Shown here: positions 12,094 through 24,092 of the stretch, piece after piece | How positions within the stretch are numbered: position 1 is the first letter of the stretch | Layout of the letters: each line of letters opens with the position of its first letter | From: Stomorhina lunata | Lineage: Eukaryota > Arthropoda > Insecta > Diptera > Rhiniidae | Assembly: GCA_933228675.1 (NCBI GenBank) | Contig: OW121743.1 | Coordinates: 114,439,781 to 114,503,780, forward strand | Reading direction: 5' to 3' | DNA length: 64,000 bases | The notes under the pieces: generated by a model | Seen by the model: only the letters and a program-made list of their open reading frames with translations | Databases searched by the model: none | What the model was told of the DNA's origin: nothing | Program-made: the position numbers and the translations under genes

Positions 12094-13381
12094 TAAAGAG
12101 TGCTCTAAATAAAATTTGTAGTTGGATTTTCTTAAATAAAAATCAAACCTTTTAATATAAAAACTCTACAAAATACGCAAATATAATGACATATTATACA
12201 AAATCATTTAGCATTAAAATGTTTACTTAGTACTCGGGTTTTGCAAAACTATCGACTTTTTTCGGAAACCCTCCCATTAAAGATTTTACAGTTGCTTCTG
12301 ATACCTTTTTGGAGCATGTGTTCCACCTGCGCTTAAAATCGGACATGTTCTTGGAAATCTTTCCTGTGTTCTTCAATTCCTTTTTTACCAGAGCCCAATA
12401 CCTTTCCACAGTCCGAAGTTCTGGACAGTTAGGTGAATTTGCCTCTCGTGGTACAAAAATGACATTATTCTTTGAGTACCACTTTCCATAATGGCATGAT
12501 GCCAAATCGGGCCAAAAAAATTTAGTCACTCTGTGCTCTCTTAAAAAGGGTAACAACCGTTTTTGTAGGCACTCCTTTATATAAATTTCTGTGTTTATTG
12601 TGCCAGATGCCACAAATACTTTACTTCTTTTGCCACAACTGCAAATAGCTTGCCACACGAGAAACTTCTTAGGGAATTTTGTTTGTTTTTTGTGCGAAAC
12701 TCTTGCCGAACATTGCCCCATTTATCAGCAACATAAAAATCTTGACCAGGAAGTTGAGAAAAGTCTGCCAGTACGTATGTTTCATCATCCATCACACAAC
12801 AGGTGTATTTTTTTATAAAATCAGACTTCAATTTTTCCGCTCGTTTTTTTGCTTCTAAGTTCTTTATAGCATTGCGATCTGGAACCTTTTGGACTTTGTA
12901 TGTCTTCAGTCCAGCATAAGCTTTGACTCTATGTGCAAAATTCGTAGAACATTTCACCGTACGAGCTGCTTTTCTTAAAGAAGTGTTAGGCGCTCTTCGA
13001 AAGAGTCGCTCGACTTCTTCTGCCTTACCAATATCTGTAGGACCTTTTTTCCTCCCTGATCCAGGTTTTCTTTCAATGCTCAGGTTTTCCTTATATCGTC
13101 TGATGGCATTAGAAACCGTTCGAGGGTCAACTTTCAAATTTTTAGCTATTTTTTTAAAAGTCCATGACGGATTTTTTTGAAAAGTTTTAATTATATTTTC
13201 ACGAACTTTTTTTTCGCAGTCCATTTTGATTGAAATAACTATTGAAAATTAATAATTTCTAAAATAATAGTATCTGACATATCTATAGAAACTAACTTGA
13301 TCAAAAAATAAATTATTTCTTGCACTATGGATAAATTTTGTCTAAAATAGTAAATGCATATTTTTTTTAGAACACTCTTTA
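12094..13381 (-). mobile_element. Tc1/mariner-superfamily transposon with frameshifted transposase
   Basis: The ends are short inverted repeats: AAGAGTGCTCTAAA from 12,096 and its near-inverse TTTAGAACACTCTT ending at 13,379. TA dinucleotides flank them (12,094-12,095 and 13,380-13,381). The 1.28-kb interior carries the transposase on the minus strand in two overlapping frames. Ends and spacing are intact, so only the single frame break separates this copy from a standard element. Confidence 0.8.
12227..13224 (-). pseudogene. Tc1-type transposase split by a -1 frame change
   Basis: The upstream frame (13,224-12,595) begins MDCEKKVRENIIKTF, has helix-turn-helix segments and reaches the first catalytic Asp in MDDETYVLADF. 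The downstream frame (12,721-12,227) carries FPKKFLVWQAIC, the second Asp in FWPDLASCHY and the acidic third site in NCPELRTVERYW, typical of insect Tc1-like enzymes. The two halves align as one protein if the reading frame moves back one base near 12,690. The upstream frame runs on for 30 nonsense residues past that point. The A-AAA-AAC sequence at 12,691-12,685 is exactly in phase for a -1 shift. A one-base deletion in the A tract is the simplest cause; programmed frameshifting is the alternative. The region after HYGK also looks a few residues shorter than relatives I recall. Confidence 0.75.
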
Positions 13382-13499
13382 GGCAACTAAAATAAATTTA
13401 GGGAAAAGACATTATGCAAATATAAAATTAATTTTGAATCATTTTATTAATTTTGTCTGATCAACACATGATCAATTGAATAGTTTTAAGTACAATTCA

Positions 13500-13970
13500 T
13501 TTTGAATAATTTTGAAAATTAGTCGTACCAACTTAGAAACTTCCGTCGACTCATGCGCCACAACTTTACGATAAAATTAATTTTGAGTAATTTTCAGTGG
13601 CGCCACCTGTTGGAAATTAGACATACCAATTAAGAAACCTTCGTCGGCTCATGCGTAACAACTTAAATTCACTTTGAGTAATTTTCTGTGGCGCCACCTG
13701 TTGGAAATTAGTAATAGCAATTAAGAAACCTTCGTCGGATCATGCGTAACAACTTTAATTCACTTTGAGTAATTTTCAGTGGCGCCACCTATCGGAAATT
13801 TTCCATACCAACTAAGAAACCTTCGTCAGGTCATTATCAAAAACTTTGTCAAAGATCATAGCATGATCAAATGCACAGCTTATGATTTAATTCACTTTGA
13901 GTAATTTTCAAGCGCCACCTGTCGGATTTTGGTCAGATAACTAAGAAACCTCCGCCGGCATAGAGCATAG
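13500..13970. repeat. 91-bp minisatellite with CTCF-like core in each unit
   Basis: Four clear units, and a weaker one to the left, contain GGCGCCACCTGTTGG or a variant, then AAGAAACCTTCGTCGG, CATGCGTAACAAC and TTCACTTTGAGTAATTTTC. The GCGCCACCT cores are at 13,600, 13,691, 13,782 and 13,912, so spacing is 91, 91 and 130 bp. On the minus strand each reads AGGTGGCGC, the core of the known Drosophila CTCF motif. The DNA is less AT-rich than its surroundings. Confidence 0.7.
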
Positions 13971-14334
13971 TTTACTATTTTATAAAGGACATACAGACAG
14001 ACAAACATTCATTCGTTTAAAATATTTTTCCCCTTTTATCCTGTAATTTCAAAAAGTTAATGTGAATGTTTGGTACTTCTTCGGTATCAATTGAATTCGG
14101 TACATTTTACCAAAACGCAATTAACATTTTGTTTTTTATTCATATTAATTTATGAGATGTTAAGTTATCATTTTATCCCTTTTTACCCATTTTGACCCCC
14201 CAAAATCAAAAAGGTACCAAGTACATGTTCAAATTTTTTCACATCTTTTCCAAAGTTCCTTTCTATTTTCTCTAGGTCAAAAGATAAGAGTGGGTTAAAA
14301 AATGTACCAAAAACACTATTTTTACCCTCTTTTA
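13971..14334. other. Spacer with GACA-type microsatellite
   Basis: GGACATACAGACAGACAAAC at 13,987-14,006 is the inverse of a GTCY-type microsatellite and may mark another decayed DINE-1-like element in reverse. The rest, with repeated GGTAC and TACC motifs, is not recognised. Confidence 0.35.
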
Positions 14335-14698
14335 CCCTCACTAAAACGCTCGTAAATCTGAAGATAATGAGAATTCATTTTCATTGAGTTAATTTTTTGC
14401 ATACATAATTTTAATGTAAAAACTGTAATCAATTTGCCAAATTTCGAGATAATCGGTCCACATTTGACCCTAGCTCTCATATAAGTCCAAATGACGGAAA
14501 CAGCTGTTTCCGTCATTTGGACTTATATGAGAGCTAGGGTCAAATGTGGACCGATATATAAGTTTTGAGAAAATGTTAGTATGATGACAAAATTTAGCAA
14601 ATATTTGTCTTTACACAGGAAAAAGAACACCTTTGACCTTAGAGGTGAAGGGTATCATATGGTCGGGCTTGACCGACTATTGCACTTTCTTACTTGAT
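14335..14698 (+). mobile_element. 5'-truncated DINE-1-like element, copy 5
   Basis: Starts inside the element at CACTAAAACGCTCGTAAATC and runs to the 3' end with GGTGAAGGGTATCATATGG, a GGTCGGGCTTGACCGAC hairpin and CTTTCTTACTTG. It is interrupted by an exact inverted duplication of its own internal segment (14,453-14,554). It has neither the 5' end nor the microsatellite. Confidence 0.7.
14453..14554. repeat. Perfect 102-bp palindrome without spacer
   Basis: Two 51-bp arms meet at CAG|CTG (14,503/14,504). The left arm starts TCGGTCCACATTTGACC and the right arm ends GGTCAAATGTGGACCGA. Read base by base, the arms are exact inverse copies. The left arm is normal internal DINE-1-like sequence, so the right arm is an added inverted copy. 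Confidence 0.9.
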
Positions 14699-14749
14699 TT
14701 TTTTATTTTTTTTTTCTCACATAATTTCTCATAATTTTGCGCATAATTT

Positions 14750-15140
14750 AAAATTGCGACATTTCGAGCGATTTTTTCGAAATGTCGCAATTTTACCCTA
14801 TCTCCCATATAAAACACGATAACGAAAATGGCTTAACTACAAAAATTAGGTATTTCACTTAATTTACATTATTGTTAATAAAATCACCATTTATTCATGA
14901 ATTATCAGGAAATATGGCCTATTAGATTCAGAATATTCATAGTTTTAAAACCTGTTTTTATTACACGATCTTAAAACCTAGCTTCTGTATAACCCCCAAT
15001 GACGGAAATAGATTAAATACAAAATTGGTTGTTTCTTTACTTCATTCACTTTATTTAAAAAAAAAAATCTGCATTTATCCTTGGATGTTTAGGAAATAAG
15101 GTTTATATTATTTAGAATATTCACAGTTTTAGGATCCTGT
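14750..15140. repeat. Diverged two-unit repeat, TE remnant
   Basis: Two similar blocks of about 200 bp, near 14,870-14,965 and 15,045-15,135, share the order CATTTATNC, TTNAGGAAATANGG, TTNAGAATATTCA and AGTTTTA. The flanks keep CCCATATAAAAC and CAATGACGGAAATAGATT, which resemble DINE-1-like internal sequence. Probably an old element. Confidence 0.4.
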
Positions 15141-16189
15141 AATAAAAGTGGATAGTTTTTGTAAACTTAGATTTTTTATGAATTTTTAAAAAATTTTTAA
15201 AATTTTGATTTCTCATAAAAAAAATGTTTTCTTAAATTTAAAGTGCAAATAACTCCGAATCCATTAAACATATAAAAATTATTTTAATTTGACTGAAAGA
15301 CAATATTAATCTCTATTATATGCTGTGGCTTTCGCCAGAATCGAACAACCCGTTTTAAAGATATGATAAAATCAACGGATCAACCTCTTCAATAATATAA
15401 AATTTCATTAAAAACTTTTCAGAAATAAACCAATTTAAACAAAATTAAATTTCGACTGTTTTCAAAATCAGAAGAACATAATGGATAAAAAAAGTTCAAT
15501 TTCCTAAACTAGTGTAGCCAAGCTTCCTAAAATTTTAAAATCTTAATAGCAAAAAAAAATTTATTGAAAATTTCAAAATGCTAGACTATTTGCAACGGAT
15601 TATGAAATAAGCTAATATTTTTTTTTTCTAAATATTCTTCTTGCCTTTTACCCACATAAAAAATCTACAATATTTATTTGAATACTCATCGCCGTCATTA
15701 AATAGACAAATTGTTGACAGTTTTATTATAATTTATTTTTATTATGTAATTTGAATATTTATGTATTTTAGTGCAATAAAAAAATTGCATTTCTTGCAAT
15801 TTTTTCTGGTTTCGGTTTTTTTTATTGTCTTTACTCGTCACTTAATCATTTCTGATTGTGTATTTGAAAGGTATTGAATTTTTCATATATATTTTTTATA
15901 TTATTTAAAACCACATTTAATGGCAATTAGTCAAGTTTTTTTTTCATTTTGTATTCAACTTGACCCACTAGTGATGCGTCTTTGTTATTTTAGCGCTTAT
16001 GCTAATTGTGACATTTGTCAACACTGTGGTAACACTTAAAGAAAAAGGGTTTTTTGTTTTTGTTGTTTGTCAAATTTAGTTTTTGCGGTTTTTTTAATTG
16101 CTTTTGCTGCAGAAAATCACAACAAAGCATAACAAGATATGGCAGAGCTACCAGATGTAATTTTTTTTGTTGCTAAGCTGATCATTTTG
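15141..16189. other. AT-rich spacer
   Basis: No gene, RNA or repeat recognised. GTGCAATAAAAAAATTGC and TTGCAATTTTTTC around 15,772-15,807 are simple-sequence like. Confidence 0.45.
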
Positions 16190-16790
16190 GGATTTACTAC
16201 ACCTTACACTATCATTTTAGTCATTGGGTCTTATATGGGAGCTAGGTTCAGCTGTAGACTGATTTTCTAGAAATTTAGCAATTTAATTACCGTTTAACTG
16301 AAAGTATCCAATTTTGTATTTAAGCCATTAGGTCTTATATGAGAACTAGGGTTAAATATGGATCGATTTGCTTAAAATTTAGCAATTTAATTACAGTTTA
16401 TACAAAAATTATGGGTGCAGGAAATAAACATAAAATTTTTGTTATCTTCAAATTTAGGAGCGTTTTTGTACATTTCGACGCATTTAAGAGGCTTTTGTTA
16501 GAGGGGTTGTATGGGAGCTATGGTCAACCGATTTCAACAAAATTTGGTACAGTTTAAAAAAATAGCTTTTTTTCCTAAAAATCCTTGAATAAATATTGGC
16601 TTTATTAACAATAAAGTAAATAAAGTGAAAACACCCAATTTTGTATTTAAGCCATTTCCATCTTATATGAGAGTTCAAATGTCGATCGATTTTCTTGAAA
16701 TTTAGTAATTTTATTACAGAAATTATGTGTGTAACAAATAAGCATAAAATTGTCTTCATACTTGAAGACCTTATTTTGAAAGTGGATTAA
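16190..16790 (-). mobile_element. Old inverted DINE-1-like fragment
   Basis: Read on the minus strand this matches the internal block of copy 1. The plus strand keeps GGTCTTATATGAGAACTAGG, AATTTAGCAATTTAATTACA, TAGGAGCGTTTTTG, GTATGGGAGCTATGGTCAA and AAAATTTGGTACAG in the order expected of an inverted copy. A second diverged piece follows at 16,640-16,720. Divergence is much higher than among the other copies. Confidence 0.6.
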
Positions 16791-19700
16791 GTTCATTTTT
16801 TTAAATTGAGATATAAAGGGTTTTGCGTTTTAGTCTTTTTAAAAATATAGGTGACCAATTTTAGTAAAATAAATCTTATGTTTTGATCAAAACCTATCAA
16901 ATTTATACTTTCATAAAAATAAATTTTTAAAAACCATTTGGATATGCGTTTTTTAGCGGGTTGAATGGACTTATACCACTTTCAAAACAAACATTTTAAA
17001 ATATTTATTTTTTGAATTGAAAAATGTATGGGACTTAATCCACTTTTAAAACAAATAAAACGAAAAATTTTGTTTCAAAAAATTTTGCCAAATATTTTTC
17101 ATAGCTAAATTCCTATAAAAATTAAATTTTTGAAAAATTTCCTATAAAAATTAAATTTTTGAAAAATTTCCTATAAAAATTAAATTTTTGAAAAATTTCC
17201 TATAAAAAGTAAATTTTTGAAAAATTTCCTATAAAACGCAAATTTTTGAAAAATTTCCTTAAAAACAAAGTAAATTTTTGAAAAATTTCCTTAAAAAAAG
17301 TAAATTTTTGAAAAATTTCCTTTAAAAAAGTAAATTTTTGAAAAATTTCCTATAAAAAGTAAATTTTTGAAAAATTTCATATAAAGAGTAAATTTTTGAA
17401 AAATTTCCTATAAAAAGTAAATTTTTGAAAAATTTCCTATAAAAAGTAAATTTTTGAAAAATTTTCTATAAAACGCAAATTTTTGAAAAATTTCCTTAAA
17501 AAAAAGTAAATTTTTGAAAAATTTCCTATAAAACGCAAATTTTTGAAAAATTTCCTATAAAACGCAAATTTTTGAAAAATTTCCTATAAAACGCAAATTT
17601 TTGAAAAATTTCCTATAAACCGCAAATTTTTGAAAAATTTCCTATAAAACGCAAATTTTTGAAAAATTTCCTATAAAAAGTAAACTTTTGAAAAATTTCC
17701 TATAAAAAGTAAATTTTTAAAAAATTTCCTATAAAACGCAAATTGTTGAAAAATTTTTTTTAAAAAAGTACATTTTTGAAAAATTTTCTTAAAAAAAAGT
17801 AAATTTTTGAAAAATTTCCTTTAAAAAAGTAAATTTTTGAAAAATTTCCTTTAAAAAAGTAAATTTTTGAAAAATTTCCTTTAAAAAAGTAAATTTTTGA
17901 AAAATTTCCTATAAAAAGTAAATTTTTGAAAAATTTCCTATAAAAAGTAAATTTTTGAAAAATTTCCTATAAAAAGTAAATTTTTGAAAAATTTTCTATA
18001 AACGCAAATTTTTGAAAAATTTCCTTAAAAAAAACTAAATTTTTGAAAAATTTCCTATAAAACGCAAATTTTTGAAAAATTTCCTATAAAACGCAAATTT
18101 TTGAAAAATTTCCTATAAAACGCAAATTTTTGAAAAATTTCCTATAAACCGCAAATTTTTGAAAAATTTCCTATAAAACGCAAATTTTTGAAAAATTTCC
18201 TATAAAAAGTAAATTTCTGAAAAATTTTCTATAAAAAGTAAACTTTTGAAAAATTTCCTATAAAAAGTAAATTTTTAAAAAATTTCCTATAAAACGCAAA
18301 TTGTTGAAAAATTTTTTTTAAAAAAGTACATTTTTGAAAAATTTTCTTAAAAAAAAGTAAATTTTTGAAAAATTTTCTTTAAAAAAGTAAATTTTTGAAA
18401 AATTTCCTTTAAAAAAGTAAATTTTTGAAAAATTTCCTATAAAAAGTAAATTTTTGAAAATTTTCCTATAAAAAGTAAATTTTTGAAAAATTTCCTATAA
18501 AGAGTAAATTTTTGAAAAATTTCCTATAAAAAGTAAATTTTTGAAAAATTTTCTATAAAACGCAAATTTTTGAAAAATTTCCTTAAAAAACAGTAAATTT
18601 TTGAAAAATTTCCTATAAATCGCAAATTTTTGAAAAATTTCCTATAAAACGCAAATTTTTGAAAAATTTCCTATAAAACGCAAATTTTTGAAAAATTTCC
18701 TATAAAAAGTAAATTTCTGAAAAATTTCCTATAAAAAGTAAACTTTTGAAAAATTTCCTATAAAAAGTAAATTTTTAAAAAATTTCTTATAAAACGCAAA
18801 TTTTTGAAAAATTTCCTTTAAAAAAGTAAATTTTTGAAAAATTTTCTTAAAAAAAGTAAATTTTTGAAAAATTTCCTTTTCCTATAAATCGCAAATTTTT
18901 GAAAAATTTCCTATAAAACGCAAATTTTTGAAAAATTTCCTATAAAACGCAAATTTTTGAAAAATTTCCTATAAAAAGTAAATTTCTGAAAAATTTCCTA
19001 TAAAAAGTAAACTTTTGAAAAATTTCCTATAAAAAGTAAATTTTTAAAAAATTTCTTATAAAACGCAAATTTTTGAAAAATTTCCTTTAAAAAAGTAAAT
19101 TTTTGAAAAATTTTCTTAAAAAAAGTAAATTTTTGAAAAATTTCCTTCAAAAAAGTAAATTTTTGAAAAATTTCCTTTAAAAAAGTAAATTTTTGAAAAA
19201 TTTCCTATAAAAAGTAAATTTTTGAAAAATTTCCTATAAAAAGTAAATTTTTGAAAATTTTCCTATAAAAAGTAAATTTTTGAAAAATTTCCTATAAAGA
19301 GTAAATTTTTGAAAAATTTCCTGTAAAAAGTAAATTTTTGAAAAATTTCCTTTAAAAAAGTAAATTTTTGAAAAATTTCCTTTAAAAAAGTAAATTTTTG
19401 AAAAATTTCCTTTAAAAAAGTAAATTTTTGAAAAATTTCCTATAAAAAGTATATTTTTGAAAAATTTCTTATAAAAAGTAAATTTTTGAAAAATCTCCTA
19501 TAAAAAGTAAATTTTTGAAAAATTTCCTATAAAAAGTAAATTTTTGAAAAATTTCCTATAAAAAGTAAATTTTTGAAAAATTTCCTATAAAAAGTAAATT
19601 TTTGAAAAATTTCCTATAAAAAGTAAATTTTTGAAAAATTTCCTAAAAAAGTAAATTTTTGAAAAATTTCCTATAAAAAGTAAATTTTTTAAAAATTTCC

Positions 19701-19870
19701 TATAAAAATTAAATTTTTAAAAAGTTTCCTATAAAAATTAAATTTTTAAAAATTTCCTATAAAAAGTAAATTTTTAAAAGATTTTCTATAAAAAGTAAAT
19801 TTTTGAAAAATTTAATATAAAAAGTAAATTTTTGAAAAATTTCCTATAAAAAGTAAATTTTTGAAAATAT
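16745..19870. repeat. 29-bp minisatellite with higher-order structure
   Basis: About 2.8 kb (17,085-19,870) of 29-bp units: CCTATAAAAAGTAAATTTTT plus GAAAAATTT. Variant monomers contain AAACGCAAATT or, at 30 bp, CTTTAAAAAAGT. Runs of variants repeat as blocks: the rare CGCAAATTGTTG followed by GTACATTTTTG occurs at 17,737 and again at 18,295, 558 bp apart. The left flank (16,757-16,830, GACCTTATTTTGAAAGTGGA then GAGATATAAAGGGTTTTG) recurs at the array at 25 kb. Confidence 0.85.
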
Positions 19871-21240
19871 TATCACTTTTTTCAAAACTCCTAAAAAAAG
19901 AAGGATAATACTACTGATTTTTTGTGTCTTTTGCATTTTAAGTGACGATATGTATATGAATTAAAAACAATTATGGACATTATTTTTCCACTGATAGAAA
20001 TGAGTAATACATATTTTTATGATTTATGATAAAAAAAAAACTTTCCTCTGCTAAAAAAAACTTACATATTGTATTATAAATAACAAATTAGTTACTTTAT
20101 TATAGTTTATTTACTTAAAGTAAACAATAATTTAAATATACAAATAAAATTGTTTACAGCCCCTTTTAGAGAAGTTAAACTGTCAATACAGAAATTGCGA
20201 CTTCTATTCTATAAACGACTATTTTCCATAGTTTAAAAGCAGTTACTTCCACTTCTATGATTATTTTATATAATCCTTTAAATTTTTCTAAATTTTATCT
20301 AATCTCTTCTATAATTTAAAAAAAAAAATCATTTTTTATATAGGAAAACCAACAAAGACTCGTAAATAGTAGAATTTATAATCACTCGAAATCATTCTCA
20401 TAAGAAATTTTCATCTATAAAGTGTGTTTTTTTTTTATTATTTTGAAACCTTTTTCAGACTTTTTTAAATGGTTATAGTGTCTGTCTTTCGGCCTGTCTG
20501 TCTGTCTACTCGTATCTATCTCATGCTAATGACTCGTGGTTTTTCAAAATTTTTTGCATGAATCCATGAAGTAGAGACTATCGTTTATTTGTTGTAATTT
20601 TTTTTGTTTTTCCTATTTGCTTTCGTAGCTTTATAATTAAGTAAATTGCAGTTCACTCGTGTGTTTACAAGCTACAATTTAAGAGACTACACGTGCTCGA
20701 CCGCTGAGTCTTCAATTGGTTTCAGAAGAAAGTATTCAAATACATTTTTATGTTTATCTTAAATTTTGCTATAGAATTTCAGAATCATAACTTTTTTACA
20801 GAATTTTATAACTTGTTTTTCTTATACATAACTTGTGGTTTCTATTTTGCTAAAACCGTTTGTTATTACAAATAAATAATTTTTTCTGATTAAATATTGG
20901 CATAATATCTTTTACGAAAATTTCAAACCGCATTTGTTTAAAATAAACAGAAAAAAGTTTTTATTACATTATGTATGTATGTATGTGTTTCTATTTGTAA
21001 TACTACACTTAGCGTATGAGTAATATTAATTATTATTAATATAAAATTATTATACGTTAAGAAATAGTATCAAAATCGAGCTGGGCACTTGTTTAGAGGA
21101 ATATAACTTTTTTCAAGTAAAAACTAACAATAACAAATATGTCTCAAATTAAAGATTAAAGTCTTAGCTGTATAATAAGTTTTAAGTCAAATGCATAAAT
21201 TTGCATATTTAGCTCAAAATTAATAAAAAGCAACATTACA
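19871..21240. other. AT-rich spacer with short microsatellites
   Basis: Contains a GTCTGTC-type microsatellite at about 20,480-20,515 (possibly a DINE-1-like scar) and a short ATGT run at about 20,970-20,987. No gene or RNA recognised. Confidence 0.45.
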
Positions 21241-23085
21241 TTTTTTTAAATTAAAAAAAAAAAATTCTATAGAAAATTTAAAAAAAAAAATTCTATAGAA
21301 AATTTAAAAAAAAAATTTTGATTTTGAAAATTTTGTATAGAAATTTATAGAAAATTTTTTGGTATCAAAATTTTTCGACAGAAAAATTTTTGTTTTCAAA
21401 AAATTTTCTATAGAAAAATGTTTGTTTTCAAAAAATTTTCTGTAGAAAAATGTTGGTTTTTAAAAAATTTTCTATAGAAACATTTTTGTTTTCAAAATGT
21501 TTTCTGTAGAAAAATTTTGTATAGAAATTTATAGAAAATTTTTTGGTATCAAAAATTTTCGACAGAAAAATTTTTGTTTTCAAAAAATTTTCTATAGAAA
21601 AATGTTTGTTTTCAAAAAATTTTCTGTAGAAAAATGTTGGTTTTTAAAAAATTTTCTATAGAAACATTTTTGTTTTCAAAAAGTTTTCTGTAGAAAAATT
21701 TTTCTTTTAAAAAAAATTTTCTCAAAAAAAAAAAAAAATTTGTTTCAAAAAAATTTTCTATAGAAAAATTTTTGTTTCCAAAAAATTTCCTATAGAAAAA
21801 TTTTTGTTTTCAAAAAATTTTCTCTAGAAAAATTTTTGTTTTCAAAAAATTTTCTATAGAAAATTTTTGTTTTCAAAAATTTTCTCCAGAAAAATTTTTG
21901 TTTTCAAAAAATTTTTGTTTCAAAAAATTTTTGCTTTCAAAATATTTTTGTTTTCAAAAAATTTTTGCTTTCAAAAAATTTTCTATAGAAAAATTTTTGT
22001 TTTCCAAAAATTTTCTATAGAAAATTTTTTGTTTTAAAAAAATTTTCTAGAAAAAAATTTTTGTTTTTAAAAAAATTTCTATAGAAGAATTTTTGTTCAA
22101 ACAATTTTCTATAAAAAAATTTTGTTTTTAAAAAATTTTTGTTTTCAAAAAATTTTTGTTTTCAAAAAATTTTTGTTTTCAAAAAATTTTTGTTTTCAAA
22201 AAATTTTTGTTTTCCAAAAATTTTCTGTAGAAAAATTTTTGTTTTCAAAAAATTTTTGTTTAAAAAAATTTTTGTTTTCAAAAAATTTTCAATAGAAAAA
22301 TTCATTTCTATAGAAAATCTTTTGAAAACAAAAATTTTTCTGAAGAAACATTTTTGAAAACAAAAATTTAGCTTTGGAAATTTAAAAAAAATTCTATGGA
22401 AAATTTTTTGAAAACAAAAATTTTTCTATAGAAAATTTTTTGAAAACAAAAATTTTTCTATAGAAAATTTTTTGAAAACAAAAATTTTTCTATTGAAAAT
22501 TTTTTGAAAACAAAAATTTTTCTATAGAAAATTTTTTGAAAACAAAAATTTTTCTATAGAAAATTTTTTGAAAACAAAAGTTTTTCTAAAGAAAATTTTT
22601 TGAAAACAAAAATTTTTCTATAGAAAATTTTTTGAAAACAAAAATTTTTCTATAGAAAATATTTTGAAATCAAAAATTTTTTTATAGAAAATTTTTGAAG
22701 ATCAAAAATTTTTCTATAGAAAATTTTTTGAGATCAAAAATTTTTCTATAGAAAATTTTTGAAATTTTTTGGGATCAAAAATTTTTCTACAGCAAATTTT
22801 TTCAGATGAAAAATTTTTCTATAGAAAAAAAACAAAAATTTTTCCATAGAAAATTTTTTGAAATCAAAAATTTTTCTTTAGAAAATTTTTTGAGATCATA
22901 TTTTTTGTAAAGAAAATTTTTAGAGATGAAAAATTTTTCTATAGAAAATTTTTTATCTAAATTTTTCTATAAAAAAATTTTTGAAATAAAAAATGTTTCT
23001 ATAGAATATTTTTGAGATGAAAATTTTTTCTATAGAAATTTTTTTGAGATGAAAATTTTTTTAGAAAAAATTTTTGAGATCAAAA
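21241..23085. repeat. Minisatellite array that reverses orientation at about 22.3 kb
   Basis: Left of about 22,300 the units read ATTTTTGTTTTCAAAAAATT plus TTCTATAGAAAA. Right of it they read TTTTTTGAAAACAAAAATTT plus TTCTATAGAAAA, the reverse complement of the same unit, with a period of 32 bp (TGAAAAC at 22,409, 22,441, 22,473). The left part also contains a roughly 190-bp block repeated near 21,325 and 21,515. A long stretch of the left part (22,139-22,300) has lost the CTATAG element in most units. Confidence 0.8.
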
Positions 23086-24092
23086 ATATGATAAAACGAA
23101 TAATTTAAATCTACTTATTATATTTGACACATTGCGATCTCTATATGATCTTCACATGTAAAACATTTTTCTCTGTACAAATCACTAATTAATAAAAATT
23201 AAACAATTAAATGCTAACAACATAGATTAGAATAATTGTCAAGTTAAAATTTCGAATCACTAATTGCTTTTAAAATTTTTAAGATTAGAATTTTTTGGAT
23301 TTAGCAATTTCTAAAATTACTGAAAAAAATGTCATAGAAAGTTATCAATAAAATTTATCTTTTCTCTATAATTTTTTCTATAAATCACTTTTTTTATTCC
23401 ATTAAAATACTTCCCTATTTGAGATAATGATTTACTGAAGTCTCTGATCAATTAATGTGATTTTTATTTTTAATTACTTAAATTAATTGTATATCGTTCT
23501 TTTATTATTTACGGACTTTTTTAAATGTTTTTTTCTTTATTTATTTTCTATGTAAAAAGTTTTATTTTATTAGTTTTAAAGCCAACGGCGTTTTATGAGT
23601 ACCCACATGCGATCATTTTATTTTTAAAATATTGAATAGAAAAAGTAGGAAAAAAAGAATAAAATGTTTTTTAATGGATATTCATGTATTTAATTTAAAT
23701 GCTTGAGATTGCTTTGAATGTTCGTTAGCAACGTTTTTTAGCCGGTAGCTAAAATCTAAAATCTCGTCTACTATTAAATACATACTACATTTAACCAGAT
23801 CTTCATAACCGGTCAAAATGAAATTTTATGTGTTTTAGTATCTTCATTTGAATTAAAAAAAAAGCCTACATTTCGTGTGCCAGACATTTTTGTGTTTGAA
23901 AAAAGTTTAACTGGAAATCATATGATTTGTTTGGTACCCAGCGAACAAATTGGTGTCATGAGAAATTTTCCTAGAAGCAAAAAAAACCTCTGAATATTGA
24001 TTTAATCTAATTATATATAGACAATTTTTATTAATTTGAGTAATGTATTTGTAACCGTTCATATCTTGGTATCTACGCCATATATCGACTAT
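23086..24092. other. AT-rich spacer
   Basis: No gene, RNA or repeat recognised between the array and the next DINE-1-like copy. Confidence 0.45.

Noticed and set aside
22139..22357. 72-codon frame with repeated KFLFSKNFCF-like units
   Set aside because: Also a translated minisatellite with no gene signals.
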